Assembly: GCA_002989075.1 (NCBI GenBank)
Contig: PSQN01000003.1
Span: 1,926,340-1,990,339 of the forward strand
Reading direction: 5' to 3'
Length of the DNA: 64,000 nt
DNA from: Arthonia radiata
Lineage: Eukaryota > Ascomycota > Arthoniomycetes > Arthoniales > Arthoniaceae
This document shows, piece after piece, positions 25,401 to 37,567 of this stretch; the first letter of the stretch is position 1; each line of letters begins with the position of its first letter. The notes under the pieces were generated by a model that was not told the origin of the DNA, ran no database searches, and was given only the letters and a program-made list of their open reading frames with translations. The position numbers and the translations under genes were made by a program.

Positions 25401-28400
25401 GAAAGGATTTATCCGGAAATTAACATTACTAGCCGGATACCCGATACTCTTCGTACCAAAGAAGAATAGCAAACTACGACTCTACGTAGATTATAGACAA
25501 TTAAACGAAGTAACTATTAAAAACCGATACCCGTTACTACGCATCGACGAAATAACAGACCGATTGTATAACGCGCAATAGTTTACTAAGTTTAACTTAC
25601 AAGGAGCTTACAATCTAATCTATATAAAGAAAGACAAAGAATAGAAAATAGCCTTCTATACTAGACACAGACTTTTTAAGTATTGCGTTATACCCTTTAA
25701 GCTAATAAACGTACTAGTATTATTCTAGAAACTAATTAACAACACACTTAGCGATTATCTAGACATATTTATAACTGCTTATCTAGACGATATTCTAGTA
25801 TATAGCCGTATACTAGAAGAACATAAAAAATATATTAAGAAGGTATTAGAAAGATTGGCGCGTACCGATTTACAAATTAATATCGAGAAAACCTAGTTTT
25901 ACCAACAATCCGTCGAATTTCTTAGATTTATAATTACTGAGCACGGTCTCTAAATAGAAGATTCGAAGATCTAATCCGTTCTAACTTAGTTTATACTAAA
26001 GAATGTAAAATAGTTGCAACAGTTTCTTAGTTTTGCTAACTACTACAGGCAATAAATATCTAATTTTAGCCGAATTATAGCACTGCTGTCTTAATAGACG
26101 AAATAATCGATAGAATTCTTTTAGACGTAAAAAGAACAATCAGTATTTAAAGAGCTTAAAGAAGCTTTTAAGATCGAACTCGTACTAGCAATATTTAACC
26201 TTAACCTACCGATTATTATAGAAACAGACGCGTTAAACTATGCGATTGGAGCATATATAAGTTAAAACAACAAGGAAAGAAAGCTTAGACCAGTAGCTTT
26301 CTACTCAAGAAAGATGTTACCTACAGAACAGAACTATAATATTTACAACAAAGAGCTCTTAGTTATTATAGCAGCATTTAAAACATAGCGAGCTTACCTA
26401 AAAGGAGCAAACTATACAATTATAGTATATACGAACTATAAGAACCTAACTTACTTTATAACAACAAAGAAGCTTAATTGCAGACAAGTTAGATAGTTAA
26501 AGACTATAGCTCTATACAACTTTATTATTACCTACAAAAAGGGTTCCGAGAACGATAGAGCCGACGCTCTAAGCTAACGTCTAGATTACCTTAATAACAA
26601 GGAACACGTCGAATACGCAATATTCCGAGAACATAATAATAAGATTAGATACAATCAATTAGCTATAACAACTAAGTTTGTTATCGAACCAAATAGCCGA
26701 ATTATAGACATTCTAAACGACCCTGAGACCTACTAAGAAAACAAGAAACAACACCTAGGATTAACTAAGAACAATAGAGGCTATTACGAATTCTAAGGCA
26801 AAATCTATGTTCCAAGGAATCTAATCTAATATATTATCAGTAACTTCTACGATAACCTAATAAAGGGACACAAGAGCATTAATAACACTATTAAGAAGAT
26901 TATACGAACCTACTACATCCTAAGAATCTAACATTACGTCGAGAATTATATCTAAGAGTACGATATATACGCAAGAACTAAGTATCCAAGGCATTTACTA
27001 TACAGTAAACTACAACTACTAGAAATACCTAAGAGACTATAGTATATAGTCTTACTAAACTTTATTACTAAGTTACTAACCTCTAAGGATCTATTTACAG
27101 GAGTAGCTTACGACGCTATCTTAGTTATATGCGACAAACTAACAAAGTACGCGTACTTCGTATCTTACAAGGAAGCTAGCAACGTAGAACAATTAGCGTA
27201 TATATTTCTTCGAATTATCTTAGCAAACTATAGTTAACCGCAAAGAATTGTCTTAGACAGAGACTAGAAATTTGTCTTACGATTTTAGATATCCCTAATG
27301 CAACGGCTAGAGACAAAACAAAAAATATTAACGTTATTCTATCTACAAACAGACGGATAGACAGAGCGAACAAATTAAACACTAGAATAGTATCTTCGGG
27401 CATATATTAACTACCAGTAAAACGACTGAGTATAGTTACTATCAATAGCGCAAGCAGCGCACAACGATACAAAGAACGATATAACCAAGATAACTCCGTT
27501 CTACGCCTTATATAGCTATTACCCTCTTTAGGGAAGACAACTACAAAATACTATAGAGAACGAATCAGCTACGCGAATAGCTACGAACATAAAACACCTG
27601 CACCGGCAGTTAAAGTCTGACAGCAAGTTTATTACAGAACGAACGAGAAAATAGTATAACAAGTCAAAAACGACCCCGAATACAAGTATAAAAGAGAGGG
27701 AAAGAGCTTACTTGCTCATAAGAAACTTAAAAACTATTAGACCAAGCAAAAAACTTAACTACACTAAGATAGGACCGTTTAAAATCTTACAGCAATTAGG
27801 ACCTATAACATTTAAACTTAAACTCTCAAAGATAATAAAAATATATTCTATATTCTACGTAGCGCTGTTAGAACTAGCCTACTTTCAAGAAGCAGAACGA
27901 CCCAACCCAGAAATCCTTTCTAACAATTAAGAACCTAAGTATAAGGTCGAAACGATTCAAGCTTATAAACAATACCGAGGCAAACAATAGTATCTTATAA
28001 AGTAGAAAGGATATTCTAAACACAAAAATCAATAAGAACCGGAATAAAACCTAACTAACTATAAAGACACTATTTAACGATATTAGAACTAGAATATTAA
28101 TCGGTTGTAGCAGCACTAATACCCTAATTTACTATCTAGTGTATCTCGCTGGCATCTAGCTTATTTATAAATAAACTAGCTTACTATATTAGTGGCCTAC
28201 TACCTAACTCCGGATATAGATTATTATAAAAATCTATACTTAAGCTACTTAATATATCTACAATATTACTACCGAACATAGCCGCCAGCCATTCTTCTTC
28301 GAACAATATATTATTCTAATTTATTTTGTTCTGTACCTAAATATATAACCTTTCGAGCTTCTTCTTTAAATTTATAACCGCCGCTTTAATAACTTCGCGC

Positions 28401-28853
28401 TATCTTTTCGCCACACAAACAACTTTCTTCTCTTCCGCTAAACGCTTGCGTTGCCTTTAAAGGGCATTCGACACCTGTAAGTACTAAGAACGGATACTCT
28501 AAGCTAAAATAAGTTAGACCTACACTAAGAACAGACGTAGAATAGAAACTAACTATCCTTTAACAACGGGTAAACGTTATATAACTTCTTATTATAAGTA
28601 TACACAAAACACGATACCTTTCTAGACTTTAGAACACACTTCTCGCCTAGATAAGCGCAGCAGAAACACAAAAGTATCTCTTAACTATAGACTTTAGTAA
28701 GAACGGTATTAATCTTAAGCGCTTTATTAGCGTTAAAGACTTTCTTAACTTTAGGCATAACGACTTATAAAACTAGATCTACTACAGAAGAACAACGAGG
28801 TTTTAATGTCTCTAAGACTGTTAAGGACGACTAGCCTTAAAGAGGAGACCTTG

Positions 28854-29303
28854 TGTTACGATCTTACTATATTAGGCTAGTATAGGGCTAAGCGCAGCCA
28901 GCCTCATTAGAGCGTTATATAGTATACCTAACGACTCTAATATAGCGACGTCGGCAACGTCGCTATATCGCAATAGAATTCCGACTACGCGACAAAGGAA
29001 GTATCGGGACCGTCGGACACAGAGAGACATATCTTTGTACCTTAAACTATATAGCTAGACTAATAGCCGACCTTAGGATAGACTTTAGTCTATTAACTTA
29101 ATATTTGAATATAAGTTTCTTACTCCTATTTAAGTAACATACTTTACCTTCTGTCTACTTTAATTAAGCCCCTCTTATCTTCTATAATCTGTCTCGCCTC
29201 TCCTACCTTTTAGTCTCTAGCACACGAGACACCTACTACTAAGGTCGACAAGTACACAAGGCAAGTGAGCCTTAGTTCGGTTCTCCCAGCGACCGGCGTT
29301 ACA
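28854..29303 (+). repeat. LTR of B2, right (450 bp)
   Basis: Begins TGTTACGATCTTAC and ends CCGGCGTTACA immediately before ccggg at 29304. Hairpin-forming inverted repeat at 28942-28966. Confidence 0.92.
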
Positions 29304-29611
29304 CCGGGCAAGCCGGTTAAATTAGACCGGAGACCCCGGTTTTGCCGGTAAAACTGTTACTTACCGACAGCAATTCGACAAAAGAACTTACAAAAAACCC
29401 TACCTTCCGAGCTAAATCTAAGCATATTGATATACAGTATTACTATGTTAGAGAAAACGTTTAGATAGGTTAAACAGAGCTTAAATACGTTTCTATAAAG
29501 GAACAATTAGTAGACGGTTTAACAAAATTAATCGACTTAGCTAAAATACTAACGTTTAGAACTTAAATTAGCTTATAATCTGGCTAAAATAACTAATCGA
29601 TTAAGGAGGTA
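29304..29611 (+). mobile_element. Copia internal 3' end after B2
   Basis: Starts with the second ccggg and completes the copia RNase H and 3' internal sequence, ending at the LTR at 29612. The same sequence without interruption is present in inverted form at 7492-7805. Confidence 0.85.
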
Positions 29612-30118
29612 TATTAAAAATTAACCAACTAGCTGGTTAGCCGGAACCCCCAGGGGCCCGGAGTATCGGACAGGTCCTACCAGCTGTCTCGGTTTAAAAT
29701 AGAACAAGCCTTTTATCTAAAGGGTCGGGCCTAGTGGCCCGAGCCTAGGACAAAAAGGAGCATTGTACGACCTATTCTAGACAGCTAGCCTGTAGTCTAA
29801 GACAACACAGAATAGACTTGAAGACTAATAGTTTTAAATAGACAGAATTACTGTCTTATACGGTAAGTTACGGGTTATCTGGCCTCTATTAAAAGAACAG
29901 ATATCTAGTAAGTCCTATATAGACCGCTAAACTTAGATATATAAGCTAGAATCTCTTTAGAGGATTCTAGCTAATAAGACAGACAATATAATAACAGCTT
30001 TTCCTTGCTACTAAGTATTGTACCTGTACTAAGCCTAAGTATTGCACCAGTCTTAAGCTGGTCTCGTCTTTCTACTCTTTGTAGTAGTATCCTTCTTCTT
30101 CCCTGCACCTTTTTAACA
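29612..30118 (+). repeat. Copia LTR, outer right (507 bp)
   Basis: Full-length copia LTR ending CCTTTTTAACA, followed by agaag (30119-30123), which matches the pentamer before 4697. It is the least altered of the four copia LTR ends. Confidence 0.92.
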
Positions 30119-30123
30119 AGAAG

Positions 30124-30561
30124 TAAGAACTATAAGCAAATATACTAAGAAAGATTTAAACTCTACTAAGCTAGTAACTTAATCTAGCTTATATAGCTTA
30201 AAGGTCTTCTAATATTTTAGATATATTAGTAAGAAATAGTAGTATCTAGAAATACATAATAGCTGTCAAAAGGCTATAGATTATAAGTTTTATAAAGATA
30301 CAGTGTTCCTAAATATCTAAGTCTTAGCTATCGTACTGTTTTGTAAACTATTACTATTGGACATAGCGCTGGTCTTGGCACGCACCCACGAAACACTAAT
30401 TCATAGATCGTAGTATTACCAAAAATGTTATTGTATCCAAGACTCCGTACATCCCTAACGCTCCTCAGCAACAGTGAACAAAGCCAGCGATAAAGCGGAA
30501 CAAGATTTGGCATCCTTTGTTGCTTCATTTGTCACCAGCCTCGGATGCAGGCAAGCTTGAC
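30124..30561. other. Boundary between the AT-rich fossil block and gene space
   Basis: Bases 30124-30340 outside the last LTR are still strongly TpA-rich but match no element in the window. From about 30340 composition returns to that of normal gene space. The remainder is the probable promoter of the methyltransferase gene that begins at 30562. No gene seen. Confidence 0.6.
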
Positions 30562-31431
30562 ATGTCGTACCCCGGCCTCAAAGGGCACGCATTATCGATA
30601 GCAGACCCTGCATATCTACTATGTCTCGCAGTTGCAGCATACTTTCACTGTGCTACGGCGGCACTATACCATCCATTGGATTTCCTGCTGCGCCCTGTGG
30701 CGACAGTCCGCAAGATCCGCAGACAAGCCTTTGGAGTCTTCTGGAATGATCTCACTGCCCCACCCGATGTTCCACCCGACGAGGCTTCCCTCGAACTTAG
30801 CGCATCACTTCTCCCTAAACTTATGCGACGTGCACGCGGCGAAGTCCTAGAACTTGGTCCGGGGAGTGGCAGCAACGTAAGATGGTTCGCCGACAACGAC
30901 GCTATTCGCAGGATTTACGGCGCCGAACCCCTCCTTTCTCTCCATCCGCAACTCAGAAAAGAAATCACGCGTTGGAGCCTTGAGGGGAGGTACGAGATCC
31001 TGCCTGTAGAAACGGACGTGGAAAGCGTATCCCGAGCGCTGTGTATTTCACCAGAGGAATGCGAAGTGTTCGACACAATTCTTTGCATCAGGGTGCTGTG
31101 CAGCTTGCCGGACCCGAGCGCGACGGTGAGAGAGCTGCAGCGGATGTTGAAGTCTGGTGGGCAGCTTCTGGTCGCTGAACACGTTGTTAACCCGGCGTTT
31201 GCGATAGACGATCGGACCAGGAATACGGGAAGCGTGGTGGCGAGAGTAATGCAAACTTTTTACCACGCAGTAGGTTGGAGCTTCTTCGTCGGCGGTTGCC
31301 GATTGACGCAAGACACGGTGGGGATCATCAACAACGTTGGAGGCTGGCGAGAGTCGAAAGTGGAGAGATGGTTCAACTGGGCGTGTTTGCCGTACGTCAG
31401 GGGCATATGGGTCAAAGCAAATGCTCAGTAA
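30562..31431 (+). CDS. METTL7-like SAM-dependent methyltransferase
   Basis: A single-exon gene of 289 codons. A class I methyltransferase fold is indicated by motif I VLELGPGSGSN (residues 95-105), an acidic residue at the end of the next strand (GAEP, about 120-123), and the motif IV/post-motif stretch FDTILCIRVLCSLPDP. A hydrophobic N-terminal segment (about 16-45) could anchor it in a membrane, as in the METTL7 family of lipid-droplet/ER methyltransferases. Substrate is unknown. The reading frame is open upstream to about 30517, but the first ATG is at 30562 and that start was chosen. It is the first gene to the right of the retrotransposon block, 440 bp from the last LTR, yet its frame is intact. 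Confidence 0.85.
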   Translation: MSYPGLKGHALSIADPAYLLCLAVAAYFHCATAALYHPLDFLLRPVATVRKIRRQAFGVFWNDLTAPPDVPPDEASLELSASLLPKLMRRARGEVLELGPGSGSNVRWFADNDAIRRIYGAEPLLSLHPQLRKEITRWSLEGRYEILPVETDVESVSRALCISPEECEVFDTILCIRVLCSLPDPSATVRELQRMLKSGGQLLVAEHVVNPAFAIDDRTRNTGSVVARVMQTFYHAVGWSFFVGGCRLTQDTVGIINNVGGWRESKVERWFNWACLPYVRGIWVKANAQ

Positions 31432-34400
31432 CAAGTTGCATGGCTAGACTCGTAGCGTCTTGTTTTCATCATGTTCTCGCTTAGGCACGGACGCGTCATC
31501 CTAGGTGTTTCCAGTCAGCTCTCACATCGACTGGGCCGATTTCAGAAACCAGCAATAACGTCGTAGTGTTCGTACTGAAACGATGTCGCATCGGAACCTC
31601 GGGAAAGGTGCAATCGACGAGGTTGTTACGGGAGATCCGTGCAGAGAGAGGTTCAGGTGGCTGCCTGCTCGCGCGTTGCCCCGTGTCGGGCAGCCTTTTG
31701 GAGCAGGTTCGACCGCGTTCAGGACTTCTTTTATGGGCACTCTCGCATTGCTCTTTCGAAATCTTCTTTAGTACACCGAGACAACGCCTGCAACAGACCT
31801 GGGCATCTTTTCGTGCTTTTCAAAGACTTGAGAAAATGACACCCCTCCGTCTCGAGGATACGCTCGTTATTTGATGCGCTGACCTCTATGTCCACAGTGG
31901 CGCAATGCGGCGCATAACGCAGGTACTTTAGGTATCGTGTGGTTGTTTGCGCAACGCCAATGAATGTGACATTGCCTATCTCAGCCGTTACGGGCGCTAC
32001 GCGCTGGTGAGGATGTAAGAAAGGCAATGGAGCCGAGGTGGGTGTGAGACTCAACCTAATAATGGTATTTAAGCGATCTCTTGATCTCGTTTGAGGTATG
32101 GAGCCACGCGGCGCCACTGTTTATGATTATGCGGAGTATCAGACCATGAAAACGTCGCGACAACACAGTGGCATGAGCATAGACATTCATTTGCTGTGAT
32201 ACATGGCATCATGTACTCGCAGTATCCGAGACATATTGCAATGCATGAGTGCTAAAATGCGGCTGCATGTTGGCATGCATGGGCGATCACGTATGTTAGT
32301 CCCTTTGCAGAAGCTGAACCATCTCTGCGGCGAGTTCTCCTTTTGTCCAGGAAGTTTCAAAACCAACGATCAAGTTACTGTACACCGCCTCACATAAGAA
32401 CAGATGGACGTACTTACGAGCGTATTGACAATGGCAAGGATCGCGTATAGCAGCAAGAGGAGTTTGTGAGAGGACGCCAAAAAGATCTTGCGCACCTCAG
32501 CTCTTTACTTATAGCAACATGCTCTTAGTGTGCTACTTCGATTTGTACTGTGTTCGCAAGGAAGACTTGCCTTGCCGCGAGTGGGCCAGAATGCATCAGA
32601 CGTCGTTGGCAGGAGGTAAAAGGCTACGCAAGTGTGGTTTCGGTTTCTGGATTCGCCGTCGATCGTGGCAGCCTTCAAGTCAAGACAGTAGCGGCAGAAG
32701 AGCGCACTGCATCGCATGCACCCTACTATACGAACTTTGCCACTGTATTCACTTTTGTGAGCTGAAGCGAGACCTCGTGAACTTCAAGCCGTCTGTTTAT
32801 GACACCGCTTTTTCGTTGACAACGCAGTATAGTATTTGCCGCCAGGAAGACTTACAAATCAGCCACTTAAGAGACCGAGGGCTGTATGAGAGTTGTGTAG
32901 TGTGAGGAATATCTTGGCATTAAAGCGTGACGAACCGATGACAGGTGCGACTGAGGCTTCGAAGACCAGCACATTTCAGACGATGGCCGAGATGAGGGAA
33001 GGTGCTGTTGAGAGCATTCATGTACGCCACTCTGTGAGGATTGGGTTCGAAACCGGTACCGATCTGAGTGACGGACAAAGAGGGATGTGCTGAAATCGTC
33101 CCCAGCTATGTAGGGCCGGCCATCAAGGCTGTGGCTGCGATCTAACGCTCAAAGTTCAGGCCATTGAGGATGTGCGGGAGATCAAGTCTGGAAGCAAGCG
33201 GTGTCAGCTTGAACACGGTTGCTGCCCAAGAAGCTGATAGTCGTATGTGGTATGTAAAAGCTTGTTGGGTCTTGGTTTGCCTGCGTATATCGCAAGGTCG
33301 GACATCGCTACTCTGATGCATGTCAGTATAGATTGCGGTGATTGTACAAGAATGCGCTGAAGCAGAGCTTGCGCTTCTAGGTGCTGCCTACGGTGGGGTG
33401 TGTGTGGTACGAACACTGGACCCGTCGAAGACTGACATTCTGATCCACTCAGGGTCGGGAAAACAATCTTCCGATTTTGGTCCAGCTCGCAAGGCTTTTT
33501 TTTACCTCCCAATGTCCCATCAGCAAGCACAATATCCACTGGATGGCACAATCTATCTTGCGTGTTTTACCCGTTTCTCGACGTCGATCGAGTCGCCTTT
33601 GCACGAGTAGCGGATCGGCGGATGACCTCCACAAAACCCATGGTGTTACCACAAGGGGCGAGGTAGCCTCAATGCGATAGTACTGCAAGAATTGGCCGCG
33701 AACTTGGAAAGGCGTCGAATGTAGCGAAGTGACATCTTCAGGGAAGAACCCAGTAATGTAGAGGCCTCATAAGCTAATTCCTGAACGCATTTTGTCGACG
33801 GTCATTGGGTGGGAGCAGCGCGAATATTACGGCGTAGCCACGAAACAGGCCAACTTTCATTTATTATTCGACACGATGGGCGCAAGTCTACGGGTGGACG
33901 TCTCATGGCTCTTAGGTTCTTCTGCGTGGGGCAGAAGCTGTAAGGCAGCCGTGCCCTGCGTCTATCGTGCATGTGAGGAGAAGTTGCCCAACCGTGAACG
34001 TGCTTGTAAGTTGGCATGTAACTCTGAGACATCGAGCGCCTACGCAGAAATAGTCTTGTCTTTGAAATAGCCGCAAAGACGGCAAAAAGCTCACGTAGCA
34101 GGTACTATGCAGAGTTTGCACAGATAATACTTGCTCCTGGCGAAGACTTCTGCTAATCCTGATGGTACTTGTCTCATACGAAAAGCTCGGCAATCTATCC
34201 TGACATGGACAATAGCCGTGCTGCCTAAGTGAGCTATGCCTTTTGGCATTGCCCTTTCAACAGCCCGCCGCAGAAAGAGCTTCACTTTCATGGACGTAAA
34301 AGTTTGCTGCCAACGAGATAAGGGTCGCGACACGCTATCATCTTGAGACGGTCGTCCATACCACACAGCTTACGTGGCGTGCAACCTTCTATTTGATCTA

Positions 34401-34432
34401 GTGATTTCGCAGAACCTTGTGCGCCTGACATC
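31432..34432. other. 3-kb gene-poor interval
   Basis: Normal base composition, but only short overlapping frames on both strands, none with recognisable domains, consistent codon use or convincing introns. I see no tRNA or repeat. It may hold promoter sequence for the gene at 34433, non-coding transcripts or an unrecognised multi-exon gene. Confidence 0.5.
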
Positions 34433-36908
34433 ATGCCTCGCCATTTGATCCAATCGTCAAACGACCCGCCTCCACGCCAGGATCCTACATTTGTGCAGCA
34501 AGGCCAAGTTGATTGGGTCTCGCCATCAAATACCTTGGTGTCCATGTCTGTCGGAACGCTGAAAAGACTGTCCGGCGCTGGAGTGCAAGAGATCACATAC
34601 GTTGCCGCGCTGCAGCTGGCGACACGTTTTAAGCTGGCGGACATCGGCTATCGGCGTATCGAGGAAGCAGTTAGCAAAACCCAATATGCTCCTGCTTTCG
34701 CCAACACTGCCTACTTTGGCTTCGGGTACCGCAGCTTCGTGCACTTTCTTGCTGAGAGCATGTCTGGACTCAAATACATTGCTCTGTGCGCTACTCTGCA
34801 AGAGGCTCACGGTGAAGATGTAGCGGCCCGGGTGATGGGCTCGCTCTGGGAAGCCGTGGGATATCCGGAAGAATATCAGCCTGCTCCCGCCCAGTTCAAG
34901 TGTCTGGTCAAGGCGTGCGCAGGCGTCCTTGCCAGTAGTCGCTTTCCTGAGGTTCTTGGCGTCATGCTCGGACCGTATCGGCAAATAGAAAAACGAGGAG
35001 TGTATTTGAAAGCTTCGGATCCAGCCGACATTGCACACGTCCTTTACGGCTTGTGCGAGATCTCCAAGGGCGTTCGCACCCGCATGGAAGTTATCGGTGG
35101 TGCCGAGTGTAGCTTCATCGCTGCTTTCGCATACTGGCTATTTGAATTCAAAGTCTACGTCGAAGACGGCCGAGGACAGACCTTGTTCACATCAGCATCT
35201 GCGCCGGAGCTAGCACAGGTAAATATTGTTTATCGCAACGACGGTCAACTTTCCTCAACAGTGATCGCGAAATCTACGTTCATCTTGCGAGATCAGCAGA
35301 AGCTTCTTCGCTATCTCCCAGATAGTCGGCTTCGCCAAATCCGCTCTCGGATCCCGTGGAACAAATGCCTTACACGCACATTCGGCGAAGACGTACAAAA
35401 ATTGCTGGAACTTCCAACAGCGCTTGGGGGATTCTTAGGGGCCATCGCTCGTATCTATCAGGCGTTAGCCGGGAGTGAGGATGATGTCGCGGATCTGTCC
35501 CGGGAGTCTTATGTTGATTTTACCGAGACCGCTCACGGCCTGGGCTTCGCGGAGACGATTGTCCAACACTTGCCTGAACTTGACACTGAAGCTCTCATGC
35601 GCAGTCTCCGTCGGGCGCTTTCGCGCAGCGTCGAGCAAGCTCGCTCCACTCTCGAAGAAGCCGTACTCACATTTCAGCGGCAGTGTGAATGCTTGCATTG
35701 TGCAAATGACGATTCGAAACGTGCCGACGAACTTCTTCCGATATGTCTTCTCACTCTCGCAATAACTGTTGGTGAATTGGTGTCTTCAGTAGCAAGCGTG
35801 GAGTTTCCACCGGAACTGCTACCCACACCCACCATAAAAGGTGAGTATTGAGGCATCCTTATATTGTGTTCTATCTGGCTAGCCCCGCTTCTTGGCTGGC
35901 GCGCCGGCTGGCAGACTGAACACTGCAGGAGCCGTGCTCTTCAGATTGCAATGTACTAACAGTCTAACACTTGCCGCCTAGGTCTAGATTACATATACGA
36001 TACCTTCAGTGAGGCAGTCGTCAGGTTAAACGGAGAACCAGTTGCGACTATAGCAAGGAAGCAGCTGCTATTAGCTGTCTCTGGTCCTGATGACGTTGAG
36101 CAACTGCACAATGCTCAAGGAAGAGGAGCAGCAGCAAGCTTAATGGCGAACGCGATCTGCTTGTTTACAGGATATAATCCCTTGAAAGACGACATAATCA
36201 AGAACAGCTCTAGGACAGCAATAGTAGAAAACGGCATCTGTGTGTATATGGACTGTCTGAAATCGATGAGCACAAGACCGGAATTGCTCCGCAGGGTGCA
36301 CATTATACCGGGCCATATCGAGCGAGGTAACAGAATCTTTGACGCAATCTTTGATTGTGCAGCAACGCCTGTCCCGACCTTGGAGAACGTCAGCTTTGAG
36401 AAAATTGATGTGGAACGAAGATCTGTAATAGAGTCGCGTCCTACCGAGATGCCGACGGCAGAAGTACTGGTTGACGAGCGAAGCGAGTCTGGTCAGCAGT
36501 CAGCTCGCGCTGTACTACCGCGTCTCGACATCCCGAGGCCAGATGTTCATCCAGCCGGGTGCAATAACCCAACACATCCTCCGCAGATCAGCAATTATAC
36601 CATGCCGCAAGAGGAGCTGCGATACCCGTTTACCGCCCAACGTCTGCTTCATCACATCCGGCTGGAGCCTTCCCTGGCTGGAGCTACCCAGGGAGGACGA
36701 CAACATTTATATCTGGAACCATCCCAGCTCGGACGCGGGTCGTCTGCTGGCGATGGAACTTCAACGCCAAGCCTACTATGGTCAGGATGCGAAGGTCCTC
36801 ATCTATTTACGGCAAGACGAGTGCATGGCGTGCTGCGCTCGAACAGCGCTCAAAGCAATCGCCTCCAAGAGTCGAGACACTACATGCAACATCCTGCACA
36901 TCTTGTGA
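34433..36908 (+). CDS. Large fungal-specific protein of unknown function (three exons)
   Basis: Exons 34433-35840, 35982-36388 and 36462-36908, about 753 residues. Intron 1 (141 bp) is well supported: donor GTGAGT, branch sequence TACTAAC near 35954, acceptor CCTAG, and the frame continues (reading G-L-D-Y-I-Y). Intron 2 is less certain: a frame change is required between about 36389 and 36461 and the donor GTCAGC is weak. The protein resembles a family of long uncharacterised proteins common in Pezizomycotina (motifs such as GVYLKASDPADIAHVLYGL and ALGGFLGAIARIYQALAG). No catalytic motif or membrane span is visible. The C-terminal exon carries the end of this family pattern (LIYLRQDECMACC). 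No function can be assigned. Confidence 0.75.
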
Positions 36909-37567
36909 CCGCACTTCGAGCGGGACGAGCGGTGCTGTCTCACAACAAGAGCAGGACACTGTTCATGTTAGCATGGTTTACACAGATCAAGAACTTTCTG
37001 CTGTCGATGGAATCTGTCTCTGCCTTATAGCAAGACGCCGATGGTCGGCAGAACCGGGCAGCTTTCATATAACCGGCGCCGGAAAGGGAACCTACCGTTC
37101 CTATAAATTGGAGCAGGATGCACGTCAATAGTAAAAGCAGCCAACTTTCGTGTAAAATGCACCTGGGAGGAACTTACCATTGCTAACTCGCATCAAGAAG
37201 CCGGATGCGGTAATGGGACATGAAACAACATCTCGCGGACTTACAGACGCCTCGATGCGGCATGTGCTGTCCGGATGACTAAGATCTGTCTATAGTTCGT
37301 AAAGAAGGCATTGCTTACGTTTACGAAATAGGAGTCGGCGGCGTTTTGGTAGCCTTTGTGGGTGACAACATGGCGTCGAGACTGTGTATGATGGGTTTGC
37401 TTGCTGTCTATTGTTAGAAACGGGCAAGTCTCATCATCTCCGGCACTTTTGGTATTGCTGAACGCAGCGCATTATTTTCTCCACTCTCTAGTTCTACGTC
37501 CGTATCTCGGCACAATCAACGGGATTCAAAGACAGCCTTGCGTTCGATCTTGGCACGTCTTAGTCAC
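36909..37567. other. Intergenic, convergent 3' ends
   Basis: Lies between two genes that point toward each other, so it should contain both 3' UTRs. Open frames here (for example to 37131, + strand) are short and show no conserved pattern. Confidence 0.6.

Larger units (their letters stand above)
22016..29303 (+). mobile_element. Ty3/gypsy chromovirus, family B copy 2 (B2), full length
   Basis: A 7288-bp copy of the same family as B1, in the opposite orientation (coding strand +), with 450-bp LTRs at 22016-22465 and 28854-29303 and ccggg on both sides (22011-22015, 29304-29308). Landmarks: gag about 22500-23330, CCHC knuckle about 23285-23320, protease about 24665-24710, reverse transcriptase YLDD region about 25775-25805, integrase about 26880-27650, chromodomain about 27990-28080. 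It is heavily RIP-mutated, with very many breaks, and looks clearly older or more heavily RIPed than B1. Confidence 0.92.
4697..30118 (+). mobile_element. Nested Ty1/copia complex with two chromovirus insertions
   Basis: A 25.4-kb block that begins and ends with a copia LTR and has agaag on both sides. Order from the left: LTR 4697-5204 (+), 5' half 5205-6983 (+), LTR 6984-7491 (-), 3' half 7492-10111 (-), LTR 10117-10624 (+), 5' half 10625-12381 (+), chromovirus B1 12382-19670, 3' half 19676-22015 (+), chromovirus B2 22016-29303, end of 3' half 29309-29611 (+), LTR 29612-30118 (+). The two copia copies have internal regions of about 4.4 kb each when insertions are set aside, giving an element of about 5.4 kb. 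Recognisable parts are a gag CCHC knuckle (about 6060-6105 and 11479-11520), protease, integrase, reverse transcriptase (YVDD box region near 21190-21220) and RNase H (about 21800-21990). Both copies are broken in very many places and TpA-rich. Confidence 0.9.

Noticed and set aside
1-30340. AT-rich block as a centromere or telomere
   Set aside because: The sequence is fully explained by nested LTR elements with target duplications. No telomeric repeat is present, and nothing specific to a centromere can be seen from sequence alone.
31731-32117. 128-codon minus-strand frame in the gene-poor interval
   Set aside because: No domain, no orthologue-like pattern, and it overlaps several equally long frames on the other strand.
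33040-33062. B-box-like sequence (gggttcgaaaccgg) suggesting a tRNA
   Set aside because: No matching A box, acceptor stem or anticodon arm can be formed around it.
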